In this document: positions 36,690 through 47,917 of the stretch, piece after piece
Layout of the letters: each line of letters begins with the position of its first letter
How positions within the stretch are numbered: position 1 is the first letter of the stretch
Assembly (NCBI GenBank): GCA_030762175.1
Contig: CM060841.1
Coordinates: 6,847,501-6,911,500 of the forward strand
Direction: 5' to 3'
DNA from: Metallyticus violacea
Taxonomy: Eukaryota > Arthropoda > Insecta > Mantodea > Metallyticidae
DNA: 64,000 nucleotides
Translations under genes and position numbers: made by a program
The notes under the pieces: generated by a model
The model's input: the letters and a program-made list of their open reading frames with translations, nothing else
Databases searched by the model: none
What the model was told of the DNA's origin: nothing

Positions 36690-37330
36690 ATTTGTTTACC
36701 CTGACAAGGGTTAAGGTCATGGTGCCTTCTCTGCCACTCTACCAGAGGGGAAAACAGCAAGAATAAAGAGTACGACATAGTTATATAGAATACAGAAAAA
36801 AGTCAAATTAAAAATATATACTGCATGTAAATATTACATATTTTGATATAGTTAGAAAGTTAATAAAGACAGGGTCAGAATTCCACTTGTTCAATAATTT
36901 TTCTCGAGTAAAGGAGGAGGAAGGAGGAGGGAGAAGAAGAAGTGAGAGACTAGCTGTTATGATTCCTAGAGTTGAGATGACAATTTACTCCACGTTTTAA
37001 TTGCTTTATTGTCCGGCAATCCCTTATTTCAAGAGGAAGGGAGCTCCAGCTTCTGGGAACTGACACGCTGAATGAGATGACGAGGGACTGATATAAAGTC
37101 ATATTCGGGTAGGGACAGGTAGGGACAGGTATGCGAAGCGGGAGGCAATGCACTGAGGAGTGGAGGTGTGGAGGAATGCCAGTTGATTGCAGAGGGGTGT
37201 CACATTAGCAAATTTACGAGACGAAACAAACTCATGCATAATGAAAGCGTTGTAATCTGTCGATCTGTCCTGTATTGGGACTAGAGTACAATACATTTGA
37301 AAACTGATGATCCTCCAAAACGACTTTCTG
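36690..37330 (-). pseudogene. Non-LTR retrotransposon 3' end
   Basis: The minus strand reads CNQLAFLHTSTPQCIASRFAY, then, after a shift, YQSLVISFSVSVPRSWSSLP, continuing LEIRDCRTIKQLKRGVNCHL. SFSVSxPRxWNSLPxxIRxCxTIxxFKRxxxxHL is the usual end of the reverse transcriptase ORF in CR1/L2/jockey-type LINEs. The shift coincides with an exact 10-bp tandem duplication (agggacaggt, 37111-37130). The region 36690-36950 is the likely 3' untranslated region. Confidence 0.65.
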
Positions 37331-37358
37331 TGAACACTGAGTCCATGCCAATAGATAT

Positions 37359-37603
37359 TTTACTAGTTAGGCACCACAGGCGGTAGACACTGATGATACA
37401 TGAAATGAAATTATCTATTGGGAAAGGATTTTTTTAAGGAAGGAAACGTTCCAGGCCTAAGTTAGGGTACCTCCCCGGCATTTGCCATTTATGAGGACTG
37501 AGGAAAACCTGGAAAACACCCCAGTCACGGAGGACGGTCCTGATGAGATTCGAAACTCCAGCTCACGAATCCGCGCCTCAACGACCTCGGCCATCCGTGG
37601 CGG
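37359..37603 (-). mobile_element. SINE-B, altered ends
   Basis: Head (CCGCCACGGATGGCCGAGG) with a shortened B box region, body complete, but the 3' end stops at GTGGTGCCTAACTAGTAAAA without the ACGGGCGTTAAACACT tail. Confidence 0.8.
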
Positions 37604-38527
37604 TTTTTGGAGCGGTGTGGCTTAAATGGGAACATCATCACATTGATGTTTGTAGCGTGGCACATGAAGCACACATTGTATGTGATTTAGGCATTAAACT
37701 TTAGTTTCTTTCTCCAATGTCACCAGTTTCATATAAACAAGATTTCCGAGAGCGAAACTACACACGTTTATAATCATCTGTGAACATTCAGTACAATTCC
37801 AGAAATGAACTTTCTTAACAACGTCAAACTATGAAGATACAAGAAATGCATTAAATATTGAAATCAGTAAGCAAAATCCGTTAGTCACCTGTTAAGAATG
37901 CAGGATGACAAGTATTCGAACAATATCCCAGTCGCCAACTCAGTCGTTGGGCAAGTTCCCTTAGCATTTCTATTCAGACAACTTAACAGTATACACAGCA
38001 TATTATTTTTAATTCTTAATGAATACTAGCCTGTGTTATAGGAGTTACTCCAAGTGCTATCCATCTGCATTCAATGTTTCTGACATTACTCGCAACACAG
38101 TGTTTTCACGATGCTTCCAATTCTGACCTGATATTTCTTTCAGTTTCTCTACAGTATGGGTTAATTTCTGTAAGTTTTATTTTTCCTATGTTCTTGTGGT
38201 AACATTTCAATACTATAAACTATAGTAAAAACTACAACACACGATAATTACTCATAATAATATGGCGCACCAATAGCACACCTGTGCTAATAAGAGGAGT
38301 TGGGTTATACGGATCTCTTAACCGCGATCAACACTGCACAGTACAACACAAATACAGAAATAAGGCTTGCTCTGGTAACAACAAACTGTGTCCATGTGGA
38401 GTCATGGGGGCGAGAACTGTCTAAACATGACAGGTGACTAGCATGTCCTTGGCCCAGTAAAACATTGATCAAAAATAATTCTCGGTAACAGCTTCGCCAA
38501 AATATTTCGTACATATTAATTATAATA
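37604..38527. other. No recognised gene
   Basis: AT-rich; nothing identified. Confidence 0.6.
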
Positions 38528-39114
38528 CAGTGAAGTTATTTGAGTTACGCGTTGACCGAAAGTGACTGTGTATTGTGAGAAGTCAGTCGTCAAGGTCAAA
38601 TGATGCATTTGCAGCTTGTAATTAGTTTGAGGGAGGCTTTATCAACGAGTGATAGTGTTCGTGTTTTACTCGGTACTTTCATTGTTTGCAAACTGTGTAC
38701 TAATTATTTTTCGTTATTTATGATACCACATTCAAGAACGGCTTTTTGAATACGATATATATATATATATGTGAAAACATATTCTTGCGAAGGAATGGTA
38801 AGGCGATTCGCAAGAAAATATCCTGGTAATCGTGTTCTAGGCAGAGAAGTACAGGGATATCCTACTTAGATGCCGGCAATGTACTACCGCTGAGGGGTAA
38901 CATTTTCTGCGTCTCCTATAACGTTGGTTAGAATTTCTTATTATCAGATTTAAATACAAAATACTTTTATGCTAGCAGCAGAATAAAATAAAATAAAATA
39001 AAAATATCAACTTTACACGCGGCGACTATATCTCTCCCTTTTTCGATTGCGGTCACTGCATTTCCCCAGTAAGCAACCGCACTTAGGCGGCCCGTAATTC
39101 AAATCACCTCACTG
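38528..39114. mobile_element. Non-autonomous TA-flanked element, 587 bp (copy 1)
   Basis: Bounded by TA; ends are CAGTGAAGTTATTTGAGTTA and, inverted, CAGTGAGGTGATTTGAATTA. The middle contains ATGGTAAGGCGATTCGC, readable as MVRRFARKYPGNRVLGREV, which looks like the start of a Tc1-like DNA-binding domain. A short AT repeat lies at 38757-38770. No catalytic domain is present. Confidence 0.7.
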
Positions 39115-39206
39115 TAGATTGTAAAAAATAATCGAAAGTGTGTGTTCCATTTTGAAAGAGGGTGTATAATGTGCGCTTATTCCATTAATTGTTATAGTTC
39201 AATTGC

Positions 39207-39473
39207 TTTTTTTTTAAATAGCGTTTAACACCCGTTTTAACTACTGAGGCACCACAGGCGATGGACACTGAATAGAATTGATAAATTGGGAAAGGATATT
39301 TTTTAAGGAAGGAAACGTTCCAGGCATTTCCAGTTAGAGTACCCATCCGGCATTTGCCATCTATGAGGGCTGAAGAAAACCTGGAAAAAAAACTCAGTCA
39401 GGGAGGACGGCCCTGGTGGGATTCGAACCCCAGAACTCTCTCGCCTCAACGACCTCGGCCATCCGTATCGGTG
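39207..39473 (-). mobile_element. SINE-B, near full length
   Basis: The head is degraded (CACCGATACGGATGGCCGAGG), with part of the anticodon arm missing. Body and tail complete. Flanks GTTCAATTGCTT and GTTCAGTTACTT may be an old 12-bp duplication. Confidence 0.82.
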
Positions 39474-40144
39474 TTCAGTTACTTGTTTAACTTTTAGTAT
39501 AATCAGTTGCATTGTATAGATGATATTTTAGTGAGCAAGTTGCTAATGTTATACAATAGCTTCTTATAATATTTGGTTATCAATATTATTAGCCTATAAA
39601 TTAATTGTTCTTTTACAGTTTAAACCAGAATGAATAGAGAACATAACGTTTTAACATAATAACATCTTTTATTTAAGCATATTACGTTCAAAACGACACT
39701 GTAGTGATATCAATAAAGTACAGTAAAATCAACTTCAATTAAAAAATATAAATCTTGGAATACTGCAGGCATTCATAAATTTTTTTCCCCGCAGTGGCAT
39801 TCATGCATATGTAGACGCAATTCTGTGTGAAAGTGAACGCGGCATAGCATCTCAGTTGTTACGTTGTGACAGACAACCTGAAAGTCATGGGAATCGTGAC
39901 CTCATTTCGTAAACCTTGCTCGCGGAAAGAAAGCCAGTAGAGTACAATCAAGAATCTAGCGTCAGTTGTGACTTTGTACTTCTTCTTGCAGACTAGCGTC
40001 AAATTGTTTTGGAGAAATTGCTCGCTTTCTGCAGTTGTTGGAAGACACAGGACATGATAACCTCTTGGCATGCTCCAGTCCCCCCCCCCTCCTCCCCCCA
40101 CGCACACACAATTCAACTGATCTGTACGTAATCAGTTCTGATTA
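39474..40144. other. No recognised gene
   Basis: A minus-strand frame at 39859-40116 lies next to the Tc1-like fragment but has no recognisable motif. A C-rich run lies at 40080-40098. Confidence 0.5.
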
Positions 40145-40275
40145 GTGAGGGTTTGCTTTGGACCAGTGATGCACATTATGCCATTGTTGGACAAGAGACT
40201 CTCGTCGAACCATAGAACACGCTGAATAATGCCAAGATGCTCTTGCACTATGAATTTTTCATTTATAATCGTCCC
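40145..40275 (-). pseudogene. Tc1-like transposase fragment around the first catalytic Asp
   Basis: The minus strand reads QRVLWFDESLLSNNGI and, after a one-base shift, NVHHWSKANPH. These two blocks are adjacent in Tc1-like transposases (WTDESxFxxNG...NxHxWxxxNPH), and the Asp of FDES is the first catalytic residue. No convincing flanking domain was found. It lies about 460 bp left of the TIR-bounded element at 40734. Confidence 0.5.
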
Positions 40276-40733
40276 CGTGCAGGTTTTGGGGAACACTTCT
40301 ATCATATGGACGTCGAAAACTTCAAGAGTGGGGTGAAGGAATGCTCAAGAGATACTACCATCAGCGACAAATCTGACTCTTTGTTGTAATTTATTTTTAA
40401 AGCTGTTAATGAATTTCTGTCACTTGCGCTACCCGTTGACAACGAGCTATGCTCAAGTCCTAACCATTTCAAAATTCAAAGCCGTATGATTAGGGACCAA
40501 GCAAGGGAAGATCTGGGAACCTTCTCTGTGGTTTCTTCCTGCATTCTGGAAACTGTTTTTATTTCCTCGCTGGAGTTTGGCAATTTTCCGGTGCGCCACT
40601 TTTTAAAATTATATGCTTCTATGAACCATTTTACTGTTGCCCTGTTCGAAAGTAATTTTACAATATAATTTTTTCGTGTTTTGATAACCTATATTTTTAA
40701 ATCAACATTAATTACAATTTTCTTCACTTAATA

Positions 40734-41586
40734 CCGAGAGTGCCAAAAAAAAAAAAGTATGCACACTTTCACAGTAGATATATATATTTAATATATTTCA
40801 AAATTGGACCGAAAAACAACAGGAATGTGTAGTATGGTGTTTTGTAAACAGATGTGACTGACATATATTATTATAGCGCTGCTACGTGACAGGTAAATCA
40901 ACAATGAACAAATGAAGTCAAGATTATTGTATGATGTTCTGTAAACAGATATGACTCATACTACGTTACGCCTAGTGTTGCTACAACAAAGTGGAGCCAA
41001 GATTATCGTTTCAACAGCGAGAAACAATTTTGAAGTTGTATTGGGAAACCGTGAATGTTATTGAAGTTCTAAGACAATTGAATCATGCGTACAGAACAGA
41101 ACCGCCAACAATTGCACGCATTCTAGACAAATTTGAGACTCATGGTACCGAATGCGATGTTCATATGGGCAGATCTGGAGACCTCGCACAGCAACAAGCC
41201 CCGCGACCTCGGCTATGCATTTGGAATGTTTTGAGCACACCACAGAAATCCACAAAGCAATGTGTACGGCCTTCTCCGGATGTAACGCCGTTGAACCTCT
41301 ACCTATGGGAAAACTCCTAAGGATGTTATATACCATAGAAAACCAGCTACACTGGCTACATTTCGGGAAGAAATTGAAACGGCATGTGCTGCAATTGCTG
41401 AGGACACTTTCGCAAACGTTGCTCAATCAGTAGTTCAACGCTGATAGTGAGCATTTTAAACAACTGTTGTAACTGTTATAGTGTAATATGAATGCTTATC
41501 ATTATATGTTTATGTGAATTGAGTTTTGTTATGTTAATACAGTTTTTTCTTTGTTTGAAGTGTGTATACATTATTGGCACCATCTG
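40734..41586 (+). mobile_element. Tc1-like element, internally deleted (copy 2)
   Basis: An 853-bp relative of the 2.3-kb element, flanked by TA, with ends CCGAGAGTGCCAAAA and, inverted, CAGATGGTGCCAATAATG. The left TIR contains an A12 run. The open frame 40991-41320 starts MEPRLSFQQRETILKLYWET and includes TEPPTIARILDKF and TPQKSTKQC, then jumps to RPSPDVTPLNLYLWE near the C-terminus. The third catalytic residue is Asn (PLN for PLD). After a frameshift the tail FGKKLKRHVLQLL to LLNQ finishes the protein. The deletion removed a different portion from that lost in the other copy. Confidence 0.75.
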
Positions 41587-41783
41587 TATTAGGATTATTA
41601 GAAGAAAACACATATTCTGTTTTTAATAATTGAATATCAAGCGCATTCTATAATAATGTGAACTTATAAGTAATTTTTGTTTCAGAATAGTATAGAATTT
41701 ATATGTTATCCTACCTTATTAACTAAAAAAAATTACCTTTATATCTATATGCATGTTATTAAAAAAACTTTTTTGAAAAAAAG

Positions 41784-41868
41784 TTGATTTGTTTTATTTA
41801 CGGTTGCTCTGTAACATCTCAGGTCATCAGCGTCCCATTCAATTTAGGATGTGAAACGGCCGATAAAT
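41784..41868 (-). mobile_element. SINE-A, 3' 85 bases
   Basis: On the minus strand only CGGCCGTTTCACATCCTAAA through the CCTGAGATGTTACAGAGC tail is present. Confidence 0.75.
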
Positions 41869-41944
41869 AGTTGTTCTATCTACAACTATAAGATCACAAG
41901 GGCAGATCTCGAGGTTCGTGGTTTACGGATCGCTGCTCTAGCCC

Positions 41945-42100
41945 AAATCTCTCCTTTACTCTTCTGTGGGTATTATGGACGATCCTATTTCGGCTAATTT
42001 CAGTCATTATTAAAATCCAACGGCATAATTGAAGTTTTGTTTCTCTCTCTCTCCTGGTCTCCATTGTGAATTTCCGGTATGACTTGAGGTTTCTAGAAAT
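41945..42100 (-). pseudogene. Possible Tc1-like transposase fragment
   Basis: The minus-strand frame contains RETKLQLCRWILIMTEISRN and continues RIV, resembling the segment just before the first catalytic motif of Tc1-like transposases (xxRxQFCxWIL...). The DES motif itself is not present. Weak. Confidence 0.3.
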
Positions 42101-43222
42101 CTCTGGAATTCGATATTGAAATGTAAGAATATAAAGAAATGGAAACATCATATTATTTAAAGATAATTTATATAGCCAACAGAGTTGTATGCGAGCGTTG
42201 CTTATAGGACTGCTGCAATGCGGTTATCTTATTTTCAATAAGTGCCTTCACAAGAATGCAACTGCTGCAAGATAGAGGAATGGAACGATAAAATAAATGC
42301 TGCACATTCATTTTAATTATACTTTTGATGTTTACATTTTTAGCAGAAACAGTTATTGATGTTACAAATTCTTTAAGTATAATTTTTTGTACGAGTGTGA
42401 AGTTAAGAAGTGAGACGAAGACCATAAAAATAACTTTCAGAATTTTTTTTTTTTTCTGCGACAGCACAAAATTTACCTTATTTCAAGATGAAGAGATTAT
42501 AACACCACGTTTTCATGGCCGTCTAAACAGGCCACCATCATCAGAGCCGTTAATTTTTTTTTATATTTAAGCTCAAAACCATTAAGAAATAAATATGCAT
42601 GTAAATATAGCCTGAACAGTCTGTGTTTAGACAATCATGAAAACGTGAAAAATGGGTGTCACTAAACATAAAGAAATAAGTAACTCTGGAATCTCGGTCT
42701 AGACTGGTGAAAAGTGAAGTTACTTCAGATTCTTGAAATAAAGCAAGTACTACATATGTTACTAGAGAATAATTTAATAAGAATCTAAATTGTTTACATG
42801 TCTGTGTTACGTCAGTGCGCTATGTAGTTTCTTTGTGCAAAAGAGTTTTGGACTCGCCTTAGGTAATAATAGCAATTAAACGAATTGCATTTTGCTGTGG
42901 AAAAATATAATTTTAAAATTAAAAAAAAAAACAGATGAAATTAAATGTGCCCCAAACTGATGTGTAAAGCCGAAAAATATTTGTAAATGCAACCACTAAA
43001 TTAGGAGTTTAAAAATTGAAATCAATTGGTAAAAGTTAGTTTTAAAAATATTCTATAAGCCACCTAAACACACACTTAGAAAAAAAATAACAAATTATGG
43101 AGCATAGTAAGGTTGTTATGCATATATGTGACAAACATTGTGTGAAAAATGGGTTGCACTAGATATAATAAAGAGAGAAAAAACAACATTTTTTTTTTTC
43201 TGTGGTTTGTTCCCTAAAGATA
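42101..43222. other. No recognised gene
   Basis: AT-rich with several A and T runs of 9-12. Confidence 0.6.
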
Positions 43223-44317
43223 CGAGGGTACTTCTATAAGTTTCCGGCCTCGCCAATAAGGACGATTGCATTCACAAAACCCTTATCTGGTGTCATACCT
43301 TATCTGTTAAGTAAATAATTGCAGGTGTAATTTCCGCTCCACTGCGTTCATTTGTTCAGATATAGTTGCATAAACAAGGCTATGTGTAGAAGATTGTGAC
43401 ATATTCAAAATGGAGTATCAAGCTGTTATTAAGTTCTTTACAAAAGAAGGAATTACTCCAAATGAAATTAAACAGCGACTGGACGGTGTATATGGGGAAG
43501 CTTCCCCCTCATATTCTACCGTAAAAGAATGGACCAAACTTTTTCGAATGGATCGAGAAAGCATTGAAGACGAAGGTCGTGCAAATTGGCCCTTGGAGAT
43601 GCTCACTCCTGAAAACATCGCTCTTGTGGAAGGAGAAATTATGGAAGACCGGCGACTCAAAACTACAGAAATAGCAGAAAGACTGGGATTTTCTAAAACA
43701 ACGGCCCTTCCAATTATTCATGAATATGCAAGATGGGTGCCTAGACTTCTTTCCTCAGTCAAAAAGCAGCAACGTGTCATCTGTTGTCAGGCATTTTTGG
43801 AGCTCTGCCATGGCAACAAGAGAGAAGTTCTGCAAACCATTGTTACAGGAGATGAAACTATGGTTTTCCAAGGAGAGGAACACCACAGCAAATGGGGATT
43901 ATACTATGCTGGCCTACTGCACAGACTACGTGCTTCCATCAAAGAGAAAAGGCGAGGAAAGCTGAGTGGTAAGACGCCTTCTTCATGACAACGCCGCTGA
44001 GCACACAGCTCTTGTTGCAAAGGAAATTGTGAAGAAATTTGGCTTCAAGGAGATCGACCACCCCCCATATAGCCCATATCTAGCTCTCAAAACTCAAGAA
44101 GAACCTTCGAGGAAGGAAATTTAAGTTTGGCGAAGAAATGATGGATGTTGTTAATACCCATTTTGCAGAAATGACTTCTGACTATGGTTGAAGTGTTAAT
44201 TTAAAGATGTGACATTTGTATTGAATAAAGGGCAACTATATTGAAAAGTGAAATATAGTTTTTGTCTTTATTATACCTAGAAAATGGTTAGGCCGGAAAC
44301 TTATGAACCTACCCTCG
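43223..44317 (+). mobile_element. Mariner element copy 1, TIR to TIR
   Basis: A 1,095-bp element flanked by TA on both sides. The left end reads CGAGGGTACTTCTATAAG. The right end, read inward on the minus strand, starts CGAGGGTAGGTTCATAAG. Both continue into TTTCCGGCCT, giving terminal inverted repeats of about 28 bp with few mismatches. This is the only one of the four copies with both ends well preserved. Confidence 0.85.
43410..44190 (+). pseudogene. Mariner transposase, broken (copy 1)
   Basis: Cut-and-paste transposase with an N-terminal paired helix-turn-helix DNA-binding region and a DD34D catalytic domain. The frame opens at MEYQAVIKFF and runs 192 codons through ITPNEIKQRL, EDRRLKTTEI and RWVPRLL to the first catalytic Asp in TGDETMV (about residue 150). 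About 150 bases present in copy 4 are then missing, so TMVF joins QGEEHHS. A frameshift follows; HDNAAEH, with the second Asp, is in another frame. A further deletion after YSPYLA removes the third Asp. Inactive. Confidence 0.85.
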
Positions 44318-45243
44318 TATGCATGTGAATTAACCCAACAACTCAAAGCCATATGCCTATTTTTAACAAGTTACATAGACATAATCTGAGTTAAAGGATA
44401 ATCAAAGAAGATGAAAATGTAATGCCGATAATCAGCTCTGTGGACAAGAAGCAGTCAGCTGATGAGTTATAGAGCTCTCCCTGAAAGCCTGATAATAACC
44501 TTGGAGTAGGGGAATTGTTGAAGAGGACTTAGCTTACTTTGTCTCCCCCCTCCCCTCCAAGTTCAATAATTAAAACTTTGGCGAGACAGCAAAGCAAAAT
44601 CTCGACAAGACAAGGATATCCTACCTGCACTCTCCTGGAGACTTCCGTTCGAATACTAGCCGGAGTGTGTATGTACGCATTAACACGAGAAAATTCTGCA
44701 GAAATGTTATTTATAGGTAGAGCATTTATATTCCATTTCTGTTGTATCCTTTATTTGTGGGATTCAAGAGCGTTTTAGTAAAGTTGGGAACGAGAGAAAT
44801 GTTATTAATCATAAAAGTATAAACCGTTCACATTTATGTTTCAAGTATTTTTTGCATATTATCACAGTGTGTTGTAAATACCGAGATAATTTTAACTTAT
44901 TAACACTAATCTATTATATCTGCCATTTCTATACACAGACTGCTGCAAATGTGTATTAAAATATTGTAAAAAAGGGGGATATGACAATTTATTATTTCTG
45001 CTAGCTTATCTACATTTGCCTTATACCTTCACATGTTTAGGTTGAATAAAATACTTAAAAGTGGATCGAGAATGAGTACACGAACAATATAATACCTATA
45101 GAAGTGCAGAATTTTAAACAGTACAAAACCATTGATGTATTACTATTGTTTATTTTATTATTACTTTTGCATTATTTGCTCTTTGGTGTTTCGACATTAA
45201 TACTGCGTGTTAAATGCCATCATTTTAGTTTCCAGATAACATA
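44318..45243. other. No recognised gene
   Basis: Nothing identified between mariner copy 1 and the Tc1-like relic. Confidence 0.6.
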
Positions 45244-45365
45244 CAGGATTTCTCAAAAATAATCGATATCTTTGATTACTGATATTTTCTTAATTTTCCG
45301 CACAATCTTAAAAAAATCTAGCATTGACTTGTTACGAAAAAACGTGTGTGTGTTTACATTATGAC

Positions 45366-45388
45366 GAGTTTGTTTGTTTGTTTGTTTG
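45366..45388. repeat. (GTTT)n microsatellite
   Basis: About five GTTT units inside the 45.2-kb Tc1-like relic. Confidence 0.85.
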
Positions 45389-45467
45389 ATTTGGAATAGT
45401 AAATTTTCAATAAGTGTGTTTTATTAATTTTTATCTGTGGAAAGAAATATTATTACATCTGTAAAAA

Positions 45468-45747
45468 CCGCCACGGGTAGCCGAGCTCGTTAAGGCGCGG
45501 ACTCTGAGTGGGATGTCTGGGGTTCGATTCTCACCAGGACCGTCCTAGGTTTTCTCCAGGTTTTCCTCAGTCCTCATAAATGGCAAATGCCGGTGAGGTA
45601 CCCTAAACTTTGGTCTGGAACCCTTCCTTCCTTTTAAAAAAAATCCGTTCCCAGTTTATCATCAACAGTGTCTACTGCCTGTGATGCTTCAGTAGTTAAA
45701 AAGGGCGTTAAACACTATGAAAAAATAAATAAATAAAATAAATAAAC
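45468..45747 (+). mobile_element. SINE-B inside the 45.2-kb Tc1-like relic
   Basis: Head CCGCCACGGGTAGCCGAG, B box GGGGTTCGATTCTC, tail AAGGGCGTTAAACACTATG and an A/TAAA-rich end. A short deletion lies between head and body. Confidence 0.85.
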
Positions 45748-46594
45748 TCTGCAAAACCGTATGGCGCTCATTCAATGTTGTTACGAATTTGGACAAGTTT
45801 TTCATCACTCTTCCTTTTGGTGGTTTCATACCGAAAATGGTTAAATAGATAGCCCATATAATGTTAACTCAGCAAATTATTGATTATAGGACTATCTGAA
45901 AAAAAGTGTTCCTGAGGAAAACTACTATAATTGATGAGTTGAGGGACTCCATTGTAGCAACTATTCAGGAACACAAACTCAGAACTGCTCTTCAACAGCA
46001 TTGAAGAGGGGCTGTTACCTGTACAAGAACAAAATGGGGGACAATACAACTACGATTAAACGTATGACAATGCAAAATATCTCATTTCTCGTGTAATGAG
46101 CCAGTGGTAGGAGTTTGAAGATAGTGTTAAAAACAATTAAAGCCATCTATTGATGTTGAAACATCCTGTATATAATTCTGTTTAATATATAATAATTTAA
46201 ATTAGAATGTCTGTAAATAAAGGCAAGTGACTTTCAAAACCTGAATAAAACACATTTTTCTACAGTGATAAGTTTAAAACGGTAAATTTATATGATCTGT
46301 GTATTATGTGCGCACTTTTATAGACACAAGCATTAAATACAAACAGTGCTAAAACTATAAGCTCAACTTCCAGCACATTTATAATATACAAATGTCTTAT
46401 ATTTTTCTCTTAGGTGATAATAAACGTGAGATATAGTTTTACAGAATATCATAAGTACTTGCAAAGAATATGAGGTTTTGAATTTAAGAACTATTTTAAT
46501 TTTCGTTTCAATGAGCCATATCCGGATTAGTTTAGCTTCAACCTGATGCCTTTTAACGTTTAGTGACCATATTGCGTTTGCTTCTTTCGGTATG

Positions 46595-46813
46595 TGCGGG
46601 TTCGATCCCGGCCAGGGCCGATGAATTTTTTTCGGGCGTAAAAATCCTAAGTATGCCGTGGGTCCCTGTCGTACATTTACGGGTAAAAATGAATCTAAAA
46701 CCTGGAAGAAGAGACCCGTGAGCAAAATGTGTCGGCCGTTTCACGCCCTGATTTGAATGGGACGCTGATGACCTGAGATGTCAAAGAGCGTCCGTAAATA
46801 AACCAAATAAAAA
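46595..46813 (+). mobile_element. SINE-A, starting at the B box, internally deleted
   Basis: Begins GCGGGTTCGATCCCGGCC, lacking the A box half. The GGCTTCCTTCGGAAGGGAAG block is missing. The tail is complete to GAGCGTCCGTAAATAAACC. Confidence 0.82.
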
Positions 46814-46906
46814 TATTCTTTCAGTATTAACTTGTTTGCTCTGTCCGGAATATTTATAGAATGTTGTGCGTCATGTCTAAGAGTTTCAGTGTCTTTATTG
46901 TTCACT

Positions 46907-47204
46907 CGTCGGTGCTAGTGGTGTAGTGGTTACCATACTTGCCTCCTACAACCAAGAACGCGGATTCGAACCCGGCCAGGACCGATGGATTTTTTGGGCG
47001 TAAAAATCCAAATTATGGCTTCCTTCGGAAGGGAAGTAAAGCCGTGGGTCCCGTGTTGTACATTTACGGCACGAAAAAGAACCTCAAGCCTGAAAGAAGA
47101 GGCCTCTGAGCAAAATATGTGGGCCGTTTCACGCCCTGAGTTGAATGGGACGCTGATGACCTGAGATGTTAAAGAGCGTCCATAAATAAATCAATAAAAA
47201 AAAA
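46907..47204 (+). mobile_element. SINE-A, full length with target-site duplication
   Basis: Head GTCGGTGCTAGTGGTGTAG, then TGGTTACCATACTTGCCTCC; B box GGATTCGAACCCGG; body and tail complete. Flanked by GTCTTTATTGTTCACT and GTCATTTATTGTCCACT. Confidence 0.9.
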
Positions 47205-47843
47205 GTCATTTATTGTCCACTTATTAGAACATTTATTGTTTCTGCAATTCTAATGTTTACCAGTCAGATTTCGGATCATTTCATTCTAATATTCGTCATC
47301 TTGTTGACTTGAGCCTAAGAAATTCAGACTATGGCTACTTATTCCAATCAATTGAGAAATATTGCATACATCCTGTTGTCATAGTTCCACATCAGGTACT
47401 TTTTACTTTTTAATGCGTGTATGTTTTGTTCCCCTGAAGTTGATATTTTATTCCCATTTTGATTTCAAGCTCTGCTCTTCTGTTATATGACGCTGTACTG
47501 GTTAAATTATTACAAAATTAGCTCCCTTACTGCCTTGTCTATTACAACTCACTGTGCATCTTCATCTGTTGCTCTTTTCATGGCTTCTTGTTGGCTACGC
47601 AAGTTTTCAATAAGGATCATCAAGAACCCGGACACTCTCATAATTCTAAATACTACAATTGATTGTGATCAGGTCCGGTCGGGCCTATTGTTCCTCAATT
47701 TAAGTAGTTTTTAGTACCGTTTATCTCTTCCCTTCGCCATTGATTACGATTTATCTATTACGAAATTTAGCAAGTAAACTAGTTTCCTTTAATGTTTTGA
47801 TCTTCATACTTTTCTTTCTACTATTTATATGCTTTTGGAATGT

Positions 47844-47904
47844 TTTTTTTTTTATTTTTGAGTAGTGTTTAACGCCCGTTTTTACTACTGAGGCACCACA
47901 GGCG
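47844..47904 (-). mobile_element. SINE-B, last 60 bases, with target-site duplication
   Basis: Only the tail (CCGCCTGTGGTGCCTCAGTA to AACACTACTC plus A run, minus strand) is present. A perfect 13-bp duplication GCTTTTGGAATGT lies at 47831-47843 and 47905-47917, so this short form was inserted as such rather than cut later. Confidence 0.88.
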
Positions 47905-47917
47905 GCTTTTGGAATGT

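Larger units (their letters stand above)
45244..46168 (+). mobile_element. Tc1-like relic with weak TIRs, carrying a SINE-B
   Basis: Ends read CAGGATTTCTCAAAAATAAT and, inverted, CAGGATGTTTCAACATCAAT, both next to TA. A plus-strand frame near 45890-46015 reads KKVFLRKTTIIDELRDSIVA, then TIQEHKLRTALQQH, resembling the C-terminus of Tc1-like transposases and sitting at the expected distance from the right end. A SINE-B at 45468 is inserted inside. The inverted repeats differ at about a quarter of positions, so the boundary is tentative. Confidence 0.45.

Noticed and set aside
41058..41426. 122-codon minus-strand frame
   Set aside because: It is antisense to the Tc1-like transposase remnant at 40991-41433, which has recognisable motifs on the plus strand.
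43418..43721. Minus-strand frames of 70-80 codons
   Set aside because: Antisense shadows of mariner transposase copy 1; the same shadow recurs at 19372-19599 and 29597-29821.
46700..46800. CTGATGA in the SINE-A tail as a hammerhead core
   Set aside because: There is no following stem plus GAAA, and the flanks cannot form stem I.
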